From: Bacteroidales bacterium
GTDB taxonomy: Bacteria > Bacteroidota > Bacteroidia > Bacteroidales > VadinHA17
Direction of reading: 5' to 3'
Length of the DNA: 43,297 nucleotides
Assembly: GCA_021371855.1 (NCBI GenBank)
Contig: JAJFVL010000021.1
Span: 1-43,297, forward strand
Within the stretch, counting starts at the first letter, position 1. The number at the start of each line of letters is the position of its first letter. The notes under the pieces were generated by a model. It was not told the origin of the DNA. It saw nothing but the letters and a program-made list of their open reading frames with translations, and made no database searches. Of this stretch, positions 1-7,760 are shown in pieces. The translations under genes were made by a program, and so were the position numbers.

Positions 1-54
1 AATTGGTTCTCCCAACAGGGGTTACAATCTTTGTATCTGAGAATGACGGTTTAA
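1..54 (+). CDS. C-terminal tail of a group II intron reverse transcriptase/maturase (5' partial)
   Basis: The frame starting at base 1 is open for 17 codons and stops at TAA 52-54. The tail reads NWFSQQGLQSLYLRMTV, which resembles the WF-x-x-QGL-x-x-L ends of intron-encoded maturases. It lies 12 bases before the intron domain V described next, where such ORFs normally end. The rest of the gene lies left of the window. With only 17 residues visible, the call rests mainly on position; it is an inference. Confidence 0.4.
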   Translation, partial: NWFSQQGLQSLYLRMTV

Positions 55-66
55 AAGTTAGTAGAA

Positions 67-136
67 ACCGCCGTGGTACGACATCGTATGCCCGGTGGTG
101 TGGGGGGACAGCGGCGTGAGCCGCTTCCTACCCGAT
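67..136 (+). ncRNA. 3' end of a group II intron (domains V and VI)
   Basis: Bases 67-99 fold as a domain V hairpin. The lower stem is 67-73 with 93-99 and contains one G-U pair. The upper helix is 75-80 with 85-88 and 91-92, the characteristic two-base bulge is T89-G90 on the 3' strand, and the tetraloop is 81-84. The 5' strand carries a CGC triad (69-71), as reported for class C introns. Domain VI follows: AGCGGC 110-115 and GCCGCT 120-125 around a GTGA loop, with a lower helix of 102-104/131-133 and 106-108/126-128. That leaves A130 bulged as the likely branch point, six bases before an end in AT at 136. The rest of the intron is outside the window. Confidence 0.8.
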
Positions 137-167
137 TAACCCCCGGTGCAACCGCATAGCCGTCAGG
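137..167 (+). repeat. Left terminal inverted repeat of the IS
   Basis: This 31-bp sequence begins TAACCCCCGGTGCAACCGCA and is the exact reverse complement of 1796-1826. After two mismatches (168-169) a further three bases pair (170-172 with 1791-1793). Confidence 0.9.
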
Positions 168-298
168 TCTATGTCTGTAAATATTTATATTTCAGCTGAT
201 TATAGACATAATTCGTTTTTTACCCCATCTCTTTTGGAAATAGGGTTTGATTTTGTAATTTTCATCATATCAAAGTACGTTTTTTTTGTTTAATACTT

Positions 299-326
299 CG
301 GGGTGGCATGTGGGTATGTCACCCCG
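299..326. terminator. Strong hairpin inside the IS, left of the transposase stop
   Basis: Bases 299-309 pair with 316-326 (11 bp including one G-U) around a six-base loop. On the + strand the stem is followed by TTTATTTAT, so it could stop transcription entering the IS from outside. On the transposase strand it lies about 25 bases after the stop codon but has no T-run. The stem is seen; its role is inferred. Confidence 0.5.
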
Positions 327-349
327 TTTATTTATACTTAAAAATAGCA

Positions 350-919
350 TTATATATTTGATTTACAAAGAAATAAATCTAACAAATCTTCGTAGTTATA
401 TCTATTTTTCCGTTTTTCTTTCCAATGATTTGCTGATAATAATTTTGATATCCTGAACAAACATTTTTCTGATTTCTTCTGTTTCTTTCTCAAAATTTCA
501 TGCAATGTGCCAAAATTCCTCTGCAAGGTCATAAAGCATTTGAACATGCTTAAAATTTTCCCTGTACTTGCATAATAGTATTTTTTTAGATTCCAGATGA
601 TTTGAAGGTTAATAACAATCAGAATTAGTTTTGCATTTAACAGGCATGTATACCTTTCATATTTCATTGGCTGGATTTCATCTAACTTGGAGATTGATTT
701 CCAGTTTTTAAACATAAGTTCAATTTGCCAACGAAGTCTGTAAAGTTTTAGCACTTGATCTATTGAAAGATCTTCTGACTCTACATTTGTAATAAAGAGA
801 TTGAGGTGACATCGGGCTTTGTAATCATCTGAGGTGGCAAAGCCAAAGCGTTTATTATCTTTTTCGATCTTCCTAATGCGCTTCTCATAAACCTCAACTG
901 GCACGGTTTCAATTATCAA
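350..919 (-). pseudogene. IS4-family transposase, C-terminal part (out of frame with the N-terminal part)
   Basis: This 189-codon segment carries the third catalytic residue and the IS4-family signature Y60-x2-R63-x3-E67-x6-K74. It continues the protein of the 922-1668 ORF after a one-base shift. The nominal TTG at 919 is probably not a real start, because the homologous reading joins ...KAERAP to LRLIIETVPV across the junction. It could be translated only through a -1 frameshift, or the element may be dead. Joined, the protein would be about 440 residues, normal for the family. Confidence 0.75.
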
Positions 920-921
920 CC

Positions 922-1668
922 TTAAGGGGCACGCTCCGCTTTGCCAGCATAAATAGTTTTCTCCATTCGCGAAATATGTCCCTTAATCATGGTGGAATAT
1001 AACTTCTTAAAGGATATTTCTTCTTCTGTTTGAATTTCATATGCATTTGTTTTTGAACCAAACCTGCTTATGAAAAAGGCTCCTGATTTATCAAACGATG
1101 TCAATGTCGGTAATGAGTAATAGCCAAGATCCCGTATAATTAAATCACCCAGATCAACTCTTGTTACCGTTTCTTTAGCATCGGTCTGGTCATTTCTTCT
1201 GCCACCTGTTATATCTAATGAAAGAATCTTTCCGCTTTTAGCATCATATTCGAATTGAATACATACTGTTGCATTTGAGGCCCCTTTGCTTCCGCCACTG
1301 CCTGGATAGTTATTACTAAGTCTGTCCGATACATTGAAGCGCGTAGCATCCTTAATCCTGATCCGATTAAATTCAGGTAAAAAGAGAGGAGCAAAAACCT
1401 TACTCAATTGCTTTTCTAAAGCTTTCTTAAGTATTTCTTTAACGAAAACCACAGAATGATTATTAAAGCGTTCATCTATGGCTTGCTTGGATATCTTTAG
1501 CCGAAACTTATCGGAGACCATGCATGATGCTTGTTCTAAACTACAGGCTTCTGTTTGCGAGGCACAGTATAGTAACATATCAAAGAACATTGTTGGCATA
1601 AAGTCAGACTTCTTCTTATAAAAGCCACATTCGCCTGCTACTTTTTGCAAGTCTTTGTCTGAAAACAT
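922..1668 (-). CDS. IS4-family DDE transposase, N-terminal part (frameshifted)
   Basis: This 248-residue ORF starts with an ATG at 1668. It has an N-terminal DNA-binding region (about 1-90) and the first half of the RNase H-like DDE domain, with the first aspartate in RIKDATRF (D107) and the second in IIRDLGYYS (D180). The glutamate lies in the next frame (350-919). The ORF stops with TAA at 922-924, directly after a run of four C residues on the coding strand. A single lost C, or a -1 slip on CCC/CCT, restores the frame. The gene fills most of the IS. Neighbouring genes show no link to it. Confidence 0.8.
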   Translation of the reverse strand: MFSDKDLQKVAGECGFYKKKSDFMPTMFFDMLLYCASQTEACSLEQASCMVSDKFRLKISKQAIDERFNNHSVVFVKEILKKALEKQLSKVFAPLFLPEFNRIRIKDATRFNVSDRLSNNYPGSGGSKGASNATVCIQFEYDAKSGKILSLDITGGRRNDQTDAKETVTRVDLGDLIIRDLGYYSLPTLTSFDKSGAFFISRFGSKTNAYEIQTEEEISFKKLYSTMIKGHISRMEKTIYAGKAERAP

Positions 1669-1795
1669 CCCGTGTATAGCTTGACTAAATTCACGAGAAA
1701 ATTGCGAAAGGTTACTCCCTTCTTATTTAAACTAAAAATATTTTGTAAACAACAACCCTGTATAAAACACATTATCTGTATGTTATAAATATAAG

Positions 1796-1826
1796 CCTGA
1801 CGGCTATGCGGTTGCACCGGGGGTTA
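1796..1826 (-). repeat. Right terminal inverted repeat of the IS
   Basis: Exact 31-bp reverse complement of 137-167. It lies about 130 bp upstream of the transposase start, so the transposase promoter must lie inside this end of the element. Confidence 0.9.
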
Positions 1827-1961
1827 TTCATGTTTAGCCACCTTGTGGCTTAAAAAGATAACGTAAGATTCTGTTACCAAATTTACAAGTATCTGATAAT
1901 ATAAAAGATATCAAATGTTTTCATTAGTAATGCAGCGGAATGAGGAACCGAGTCCCGCAAG

Positions 1962-2094
1962 GCGGAACGAGTTCACCGAAGGTAATCCCCTTAGTTTGAA
2001 ACGAGTTTAGTGAAAGGAATCCCTCTGGTTTGAAAAGAGTGAAGTGAAGGAAATCCGCAGGAGCTGAAGCGAGTCAAGTGACGGTAATCTTCAT
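1962..2094. repeat. Four degenerate 33-34 bp tandem repeats
   Basis: Units at 1962-1994, 1995-2028, 2029-2061 and 2062-2094 share the pattern GAA-x-CGAGT...GTGAAGG-x-AATC. For example, unit 2 contains GAAACGAGTTTAGTGAAAGG. A truncated fifth copy seems to precede them (about 1940-1961). No long ORF runs through the array and none of the flanking genes explains it. Confidence 0.65.
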
Positions 2095-2182
2095 CTAATG
2101 AAATTATGAACAGCACATTGAACCCTTTGGTTAAAAAATGGGATCTTCTACCGCACTAATCGTCAGACGTCAGGACTTTTTT

Positions 2183-2256
2183 TAACCGCAAAGAACGCCA
2201 GGTAATTGCAAAGGACACAAAGTTAAAACCCATATTTTAACTCTTTGCGATCTTTG
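2183..2256. repeat. Fold-back (REP-like) sequence
   Basis: GCAAAGGACACAAAGTTAAAA around 2208-2228 pairs, with a few mismatches, with TTTTAACTCTTTGCGATCTTTGC around 2235-2256, leaving a short loop. The CGCAAAG/CTTTGCG wording is a common style of intergenic repeat. The MITE at 11642-11789 has similar inner words (GACTCAAAGACACAAAGG). Confidence 0.5.
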
Positions 2257-2259
2257 CGT

Positions 2260-2279
2260 AATCCCGATTAATCGGGATT
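2260..2279. terminator. Perfect 20-bp palindrome after the GH16-like gene
   Basis: Bases 2260-2279 (AATCCCGATTAATCGGGATT) are a perfect palindrome. It sits seven bases past the stop of the leftward gene ending at 2286. There is no T-run after it, so it is either a weak terminator, an mRNA-stabilising stem, or a protein site. Confidence 0.4.
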
Positions 2280-2285
2280 GTGACT

Positions 2286-3908
2286 TTAGTGGTTATTTTT
2301 TGCCTGATAAACCCTCACCCAGTCGATTTCCATCGAGGTCATTCCATTTATAGGCTTATCCAGGCCACCAGCAATGGTCACATACATAGGCTCCTGCGGA
2401 ATATCTGATGTTTGCCTGAAGACTTCTGTGTTGTTAATCTTCCAGATGAGTTTGTCGCAGCTCCATTCAAGTGTATATATAAAGAAATCGTTTGAATATC
2501 GTGAGCCAACAGAGGTTTTTGCTTTTGTACCATTATCAGAAAACAGGTCAAACCATACTTTCCCCTTTGATGTCCGGCAAATATCAATATGAGGGGTTAT
2601 CTTTTCAGCAAGCATCCAGAATGCGGATTTTGCGTTGGGGTCCCCAAGTTTTATTTTTGCTGTAAAAACGCCATATTTTTGCCTGAAGCTGTTACCGGAA
2701 GAAATAATTCCTGAAGTATAGTTGAACTCTTTTGTAGAGAACCCTTTATCTGCTGACCAGACTTTACCTGATATTTTCTGAGGTTTTGTCTTGATCTTAA
2801 GGATACTGTCATGAAATTCAAAATTCTCTTTTTCCATGTATGCCTGGAGATCTGATTCAATGGAGTATCTGTCTTTCAGTAATTTTTCTCCCCAGTAATA
2901 GTTTGAGATCCATTTTTTAGCATCAAGCTTCTCCCCGTCAAATTCATCACAGAAAGTCAGTTCCCTGTTTTTAAGAATATCGAATTTATCTGAGTCTTTT
3001 ACCTTGAGATACCAGATAATATCATCACTTTTCTTCAGCTTATCATATTCCTGTGCCTGTTTAAACATTTCAGTCTTCTCAAATCTCTTCATATCGAGAA
3101 GATAAGCTTTCTTTTCTTTGAACTCTGCTGTGGATACATAATCTCTGAGTTCATTATATCTCACCAGTCTTGCTGAACCAGATGTTTTGAGAAAATTTGC
3201 ATATTCCCCGGAGGATTTGAACTTATAAAAATCCTTTATTTCAGGATCTCCTTTAAGCCTGTTATATTCAAGAAGCTTTTTGTATTCTTTAGAATCCTTA
3301 AAGGTTATTGGCTTCATGTTCTTTTTTGCAAGGAATTCTGAAGATTTAATCAGTGCATGAAGCTCTTCATATCTTAATATGGTTTTAGATTTATGTGTGT
3401 TTTCTTTTCCGTTGGATTTCAGGAATGCCTTTATTTCAGGATCTCTTTTAAGAGATTTGTATTCAGCAAGCTTTTTGAATTCATCAGTGTCCTTAAAAGT
3501 AATTGGTTTCATTTTTTTCTTTTCGATGAATTCGGAAGAACGGATGAATTTTTCAAGCTCTTCAAATTCTCTGATTTTATCTGAGCCTACCATTTCTCTG
3601 AACTTTTTCAGGTCTTTTCCGGAAGCAGTTTTAAAATACAGAACGATATCTTTTGCTTTTTGCAGAGACAGAAACTCTTTTTCTTTTATATACTCCTCAG
3701 AGTTCTTGTATTGAAGGGATTCGATCTCTTTTCTTTTTTGAATAAAATCAGAAGAATTTATTAGCTTGTTAAGCTCAATATATCTTGCCAACAGATCAGA
3801 TTCCGAAAAGACTTTCAGCTTTTCATATTCATTAATCAACGCCTTTTCAGACTGCTCAATTTTAGAAGTTGATGGGATCAATCCCAGTAAAAGCTTGAGG
3901 CTTGTCAT
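2286..3908 (-). CDS. GH16-fold protein with N-terminal helical repeats; catalytic glutamates missing
   Basis: The protein has 540 residues. Residues about 41-310 are four charged helical repeats of roughly 65-70 residues (near 41-108, 111-165, 178-243, 248-310), each with a SSEF/TAEF word, an EY-x-KL word and usually a D-P/D-x-EIK word. Residues 315-538 look like a glycoside hydrolase family 16 jelly roll: FCDEFDGEKLD at the start, RQKYGVFTAKIKLGD, SAFWML, then EIDWVRVYQ at the end. GH16 enzymes need E-x-D-x-x-E; here the site reads HIDICR (440-445), so both glutamates are replaced. No clear signal peptide is present. It may be a carbohydrate-binding or scaffolding pseudoenzyme. It is divergent from the transport cluster at 4055. 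Confidence 0.75.
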   Translation of the reverse strand: MTSLKLLLGLIPSTSKIEQSEKALINEYEKLKVFSESDLLARYIELNKLINSSDFIQKRKEIESLQYKNSEEYIKEKEFLSLQKAKDIVLYFKTASGKDLKKFREMVGSDKIREFEELEKFIRSSEFIEKKKMKPITFKDTDEFKKLAEYKSLKRDPEIKAFLKSNGKENTHKSKTILRYEELHALIKSSEFLAKKNMKPITFKDSKEYKKLLEYNRLKGDPEIKDFYKFKSSGEYANFLKTSGSARLVRYNELRDYVSTAEFKEKKAYLLDMKRFEKTEMFKQAQEYDKLKKSDDIIWYLKVKDSDKFDILKNRELTFCDEFDGEKLDAKKWISNYYWGEKLLKDRYSIESDLQAYMEKENFEFHDSILKIKTKPQKISGKVWSADKGFSTKEFNYTSGIISSGNSFRQKYGVFTAKIKLGDPNAKSAFWMLAEKITPHIDICRTSKGKVWFDLFSDNGTKAKTSVGSRYSNDFFIYTLEWSCDKLIWKINNTEVFRQTSDIPQEPMYVTIAGGLDKPINGMTSMEIDWVRVYQAKNNH

Positions 3909-4054
3909 TTCAAAATCGGATTAAATACAACTGGTTAAAGATAAAAAATCTTTCCATAATAATTGATCCCGAATATTCAAATATTTGTTTTATAGAATTC
4001 TGACGGTTTTACAATTAAAAATAGATTAATTTAGATACTGCAATAGTTAAGGTT

Positions 4055-4819
4055 ATGAAGCACTTAATTTTTATCACGGCAATGATTTCAGTTTTATTTG
4101 CGGACACACTGAACATTTCTGCCCAACCTGTTTCTGCGACTGAAATAATCAGGAAAGCAGATGAGAAATTCAAAGGGGAAAAGTCAAGCTTTTCGGTAAT
4201 GTCAATGACTATCATCAGACCATCGTGGAAAAGGACGGTTGAGTTTAAGAGCTGGACATTTGGCAGCGGATATGCGTTGGCTCTTATAACTGCTCCTGCA
4301 AAAGATGTTGGACAATCATTCCTGAAAAGGAATCAGGAAATGTGGAGCTGGAATCCCGCAATAAGCAGGCTAATAAAACTTCCTCCTTCGATGATGTCGC
4401 AGGGCTGGATGGGTTCTGACTATACCAACGATGATATTCTTAAGGAATCTTCCATAGTGGAAGATTACACTCATGAGATAATAGGTGAGGAAAACATCGG
4501 GGACCGGTTGTGTTACAAGATAAAGATGTTGGCAAAAGAAGATGCGGCTATTGTGTGGGGACATCAGATCCGGTGGGTCGATAAAAAGGATTTATTATTT
4601 CTGAAAGCTGAGCTTTATGATGAAGACGGATACCTGGTACGGACCGAAACAGGTTCGGATATTAAAGAAATGGATGGGAGGTTAATTCCCTGCAGGCTCG
4701 AGCTTCTTCCGGCTGAAGAAAAGGGCAACAAAACGATTGTGGAAATAAAGGAGATAAGGTTCAATATTTCAATCAACGAAGACTATTTTTCACAACAAAA
4801 CATGAAAATGATACGATAG
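4055..4819 (+). CDS. LolA-like periplasmic outer-membrane lipoprotein-sorting protein
   Basis: The protein has 254 residues with a signal peptide (about 1-23, ending ISAQ). The mature part has the signs of the LolA-like family (COG2834/PF17131 type): a WSWNPAISRLIKLPP stretch and the GSDYTNDDIL motif. These proteins have an open beta-barrel that carries a lipid or lipoprotein acyl chain across the periplasm. It is the first gene of a rightward cluster whose next genes encode two FtsX-type permeases, a LolD-type ATPase and a barrel, so it is probably the carrier that receives the extracted substrate. The substrate is unknown. The assignment to the LolA superfamily is firm; its function is inferred. 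Confidence 0.8.
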   Translation: MKHLIFITAMISVLFADTLNISAQPVSATEIIRKADEKFKGEKSSFSVMSMTIIRPSWKRTVEFKSWTFGSGYALALITAPAKDVGQSFLKRNQEMWSWNPAISRLIKLPPSMMSQGWMGSDYTNDDILKESSIVEDYTHEIIGEENIGDRLCYKIKMLAKEDAAIVWGHQIRWVDKKDLLFLKAELYDEDGYLVRTETGSDIKEMDGRLIPCRLELLPAEEKGNKTIVEIKEIRFNISINEDYFSQQNMKMIR

Positions 4820-4878
4820 TCGCATATAAATGAGGAATTTCATATAGCATGCCGGTTGTATTCTGAAAATTGAGCAGC

Positions 4879-6300
4879 ATGAAGGAAAACTTTAAAATAG
4901 CATGGCGGAATCTCTGGAGAAACAGGCGTAGGACCATTATTACATCTGCATCTGTTTTTTTTGCAGTCTTTTTTGCAGTGATAATGCGATCGTACCAGCT
5001 TGGCTCATATGATCATATGATATCCAGCTTCATAGAATCATACTCCGGTTATTTACAGGTGCAACATATCAAATTCCAGGATGATCCGCTGATTGATAAT
5101 TCCTTTAGTTATACTGATTCTTTGGCTGCCAGAATCTCAAGGGTTGATAAAGTAGTTTCGGTGGCTCCTCATATTGAATCATTTGCCCTGGTCTCAAGTG
5201 GAACACAGACCAAGGGAACAGTTGTCCTCGCAATTGATCCGGAAAAAGAAAGAAAGTTTTCAAATCCTGAAAACAAGCTGGTAAAATACAGGATAACCCG
5301 GGAAGCAATAGATCGGCTAAAAGGATCGGGTAATATCCATGCCAATGTTCTTGATGAGATAGAAAAGAACATAGGAAATTCTTACTCTTCCCGTGCAAGA
5401 CTTGAGCTTGAATTAGGTCTTTCAGCGGACGATAATGAATTATACATTCCGGAAATTCTTAAAGCATGTGAAGTATCAAATGGATTTCTGACCAATTATG
5501 ATGAAGGAGTTTTAGTATCCGACAGGCTCGCAGGATATCTGAAAACAACCATCGGCGACACTATAATCTTATTGGGGCAAGGTTATCACGGTGCTTCGGC
5601 AGCTGGCGTTTTCCCCGTGAGAGGAATTATCAAAATGCCGGTACCGGATATCGACAACCGACTTATAATAATGACAATCCAGGCAGCACAGAAATTTTTG
5701 GATTCAGAAGGGATGATCACATCACTTTCAGTAAATCTTACCGGCAAATCGCACCGGACACTGAATGAGGCAAAAAACAAGATTAATCTTCTTCTGATAG
5801 ACGGAATAACAACTGCAAAGACATGGGAAGAGCTGAATCCGGTTCTTGTACAACAGATTCAGGGTGATAGCCAGAGCGGGATGGCCATGCTGGCATTGTT
5901 ATATTTTATAATTTTCTTTGGAATATATGGAACAGTTCTCATGATGGTTGCCGAAAGAACCCGGGAATTTGGTGTTCTTATTTCAATAGGTATGCAAAAA
6001 AGGAAACTGAAAAAGATTATTTCCATCGAAATGCTGCTCCTTGGCTCAATAGGCCTTGTATGCGGTCTGCTGGCTGGCACTCCGATTATTCTGTACTTCT
6101 ATTATTATCCTATCATACTTAAAGGAGATCTGGCAAAGATGATGGAAGACTATGGTGTTGACCCAATGATGCCGACGGCATGGTTCGGGCCATATTTTTA
6201 CTGGCAGGCCATTATTATTGGTCTGATGATATTAATCGCAACAATATATCCACTGAGAAAAATCGGTAAATTAAAGGTAATAGAGGCGCTCAGGAGCTGA
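4879..6300 (+). CDS. ABC transporter permease, FtsX/LolE/MacB type (first)
   Basis: The protein has 473 residues from ATG 4879; a TTG at 4870 in the same frame is less likely. Topology is the FtsX/MacB plan: one N-terminal TM (about 19-37) after a basic WRNLWRNRRR start, a large periplasmic domain (about 40-332), then three TMs (about 335-357, 384-406, 441-459). The cytosolic loop RTREFGVLISIGMQKRKL is the FtsX-family coupling region. Compared with a plain MacB-like periplasmic core, there is an extra segment of about 75 residues (131-207), mostly helical and charged. The partner permease begins 15 bases after the stop. Probably forms a heterodimer with the next gene, driven by the ATPase at 7761. 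Confidence 0.85.
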   Translation: MKENFKIAWRNLWRNRRRTIITSASVFFAVFFAVIMRSYQLGSYDHMISSFIESYSGYLQVQHIKFQDDPLIDNSFSYTDSLAARISRVDKVVSVAPHIESFALVSSGTQTKGTVVLAIDPEKERKFSNPENKLVKYRITREAIDRLKGSGNIHANVLDEIEKNIGNSYSSRARLELELGLSADDNELYIPEILKACEVSNGFLTNYDEGVLVSDRLAGYLKTTIGDTIILLGQGYHGASAAGVFPVRGIIKMPVPDIDNRLIIMTIQAAQKFLDSEGMITSLSVNLTGKSHRTLNEAKNKINLLLIDGITTAKTWEELNPVLVQQIQGDSQSGMAMLALLYFIIFFGIYGTVLMMVAERTREFGVLISIGMQKRKLKKIISIEMLLLGSIGLVCGLLAGTPIILYFYYYPIILKGDLAKMMEDYGVDPMMPTAWFGPYFYWQAIIIGLMILIATIYPLRKIGKLKVIEALRS

Positions 6301-6315
6301 TTAAATCTGAACGAA

Positions 6316-7740
6316 ATGATAAGGTCGATTTCTTGGAAAAACATTTGGCGCAATAAAAGCCGGAGCCTGGTTGTCATTGTTGCCGTAACATTAGGTATTA
6401 TTTGCGGAGTATTGCTCATTGGTATAATGAAAGGGTGGGTGGAACAACGCCTGCACGATGCTATTTATAATGAAGTATCTCACGTACAGGTACATAATAA
6501 GGAGTATCTGAAAAATAATGAATTAAACCTTACCGTTAAAAATGCTGATGAATTAACAGGAATCATCGGATCTTTTCCCGAAGTGAAAGGCTGGGTGAAG
6601 AGAACGAAGATGATTGCTATGGTAAACACATCATGGGGCAATACAGGTGTCAACATTTATGGTGTCGACCCTGAAAAAGAAAAACAGGTAACTGAGATAT
6701 GGAAAAGAGTAATCCCGGGTGCAGGAGAATATCTTGATGAGTCGAAACCGGGAAATATTTTGATCAGTGACAAAACAGCAGAGACCCTAAAGCTAAAGCA
6801 GTACATCATTACAGAGAAGGTATTAAGTTCACTCAGATCTGAAAAAGTACCGGATCTTATTTTGTCAAAACTTGACACACTGAAAGATGTACGGTTCAGA
6901 TCCCTTAAAGATTTCAGGGAAGCACTTAAGGGAGAGCTGAAAATGAAAGAGCTGGACAATTACGGGAAGATGATTATTGATAAGGCACTTGATTACAGGA
7001 TCAGGAATAAAGTACAGATCACTGTTTCCGATGAGACCGGGAATCCTGTGCAAGGCACTTTCAGGGTGTGCGGTATTTATAAAACAACCAATACAAGTTT
7101 CGACCAGGCTTCAGCTTTCGTGAATGCAGAGGAATTCGCTGAACTGTATGACGGGAAAGGCGTTCTTACCCATGAGATCGCAATCCTGCTTAACGATATT
7201 GAAAGTGCTGACCTGGTGAAGGATAAACTGGCAGATATGTCACCTGAAAATGAGGTAAGTACATGGAAAGAACTTGCACCCGATGCAGCATTGATGAACG
7301 ATTACATGGTGATGTATTATGTCGTTTTTATTGGGATAATAATGCTTGCACTTGCTTTTGGCATAATAAACACAATGTTGATGACAATACTTGAAAGAAC
7401 AAGAGAACTGGGGATGCTGATGGCCATAGGAATGAACCGCAGAAAAGTCTTCAGCATGATCATGCTCGAAACGGTTTTTCTCACTCTTGTCGGGGCTGTA
7501 GCCGGCATGCTGCTGGGGTGGTCGATTATTGAGTTGCTGGGTAAAACAGGAATACATTTTTCAACCTGGGGAGAAGGATTTGAAGAGTGGGGCTTTGCTG
7601 CTGTTGTTTATCCGGTCATAACCGCCGATTTCTTTCTTCTTATTACAGTTATGGTAATTGTCACCGCGATTATTGCCTCAATATGGCCGGCCAGAAAAGC
7701 CCTTAAACTCAATCCGATAGAAATACTTAGAACAGAATAA
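6316..7740 (+). CDS. ABC transporter permease, FtsX/LolC/MacB type (second)
   Basis: The protein has 474 residues and the same layout as its upstream neighbour: TM1 about 19-37, periplasmic domain to about 330, TM2 about 333-357, TM3 about 384-405, TM4 about 438-457. The coupling loop is RTRELGMLMAIGMNRRKV. The periplasmic core is interrupted by a helical, charged insert of about 70 residues (161-229) between NILISDKTAETLKL and NKVQITV. It shares only the general family pattern with the first permease, so the two are ancient paralogues. It is followed after 20 bases by the ATPase gene. Confidence 0.85.
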   Translation: MIRSISWKNIWRNKSRSLVVIVAVTLGIICGVLLIGIMKGWVEQRLHDAIYNEVSHVQVHNKEYLKNNELNLTVKNADELTGIIGSFPEVKGWVKRTKMIAMVNTSWGNTGVNIYGVDPEKEKQVTEIWKRVIPGAGEYLDESKPGNILISDKTAETLKLKQYIITEKVLSSLRSEKVPDLILSKLDTLKDVRFRSLKDFREALKGELKMKELDNYGKMIIDKALDYRIRNKVQITVSDETGNPVQGTFRVCGIYKTTNTSFDQASAFVNAEEFAELYDGKGVLTHEIAILLNDIESADLVKDKLADMSPENEVSTWKELAPDAALMNDYMVMYYVVFIGIIMLALAFGIINTMLMTILERTRELGMLMAIGMNRRKVFSMIMLETVFLTLVGAVAGMLLGWSIIELLGKTGIHFSTWGEGFEEWGFAAVVYPVITADFFLLITVMVIVTAIIASIWPARKALKLNPIEILRTE

Positions 7741-7760
7741 TTTACATAAAGTACTAAGCC

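Larger units (their letters stand above)
137..1826 (-). mobile_element. IS4-family insertion sequence, about 1690 bp
   Basis: The element is bounded by perfect 31-bp inverted repeats (137-167 and 1796-1826) and contains a leftward-reading DDE transposase split over two frames. Length, inverted repeats and the Y(2)R(3)E(6)K signature fit the IS4 family. No target-site duplication is visible: the left flank is the end of a group II intron and the right flank starts TTCATGTTTA. The left flank may have been replaced when the intron arrived, so the true outer flank may lie beyond the window. Confidence 0.85.
1827..2285. other. Gene-free spacer with hairpins and degenerate repeats
   Basis: No ORF with coding character is seen. 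The stretch holds a short hairpin right after the IS (AGCCAC 1836-1841 with GTGGCT 1845-1850), the 33-bp tandem repeats, and a fold-back sequence with a 20-bp palindrome, each listed separately. It separates mobile DNA from the first chromosomal gene. Confidence 0.6.

Noticed and set aside
905..945. Programmed -1 frameshift in the transposase
   Set aside because: No A-rich slippery heptamer and IS4 elements seldom recode; a deletion in the C-run is simpler, though not excluded.
1827..1840. Target-site duplication of the IS
   Set aside because: The sequence after 1826 (TTCATGTTTA) does not match the bases before 137 (CTACCCGAT).
3379..3714. 111-codon ORF on the + strand inside the GH16-like gene
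   Set aside because: Antisense shadow of the helical-repeat coding region; Phe/Ser-rich composition and no family features.
7240..7557. 105-codon leftward ORF inside the second permease
   Set aside because: His/Tyr/Cys-rich product typical of a complement of TM-coding DNA; the permease frame is clearly the real one.
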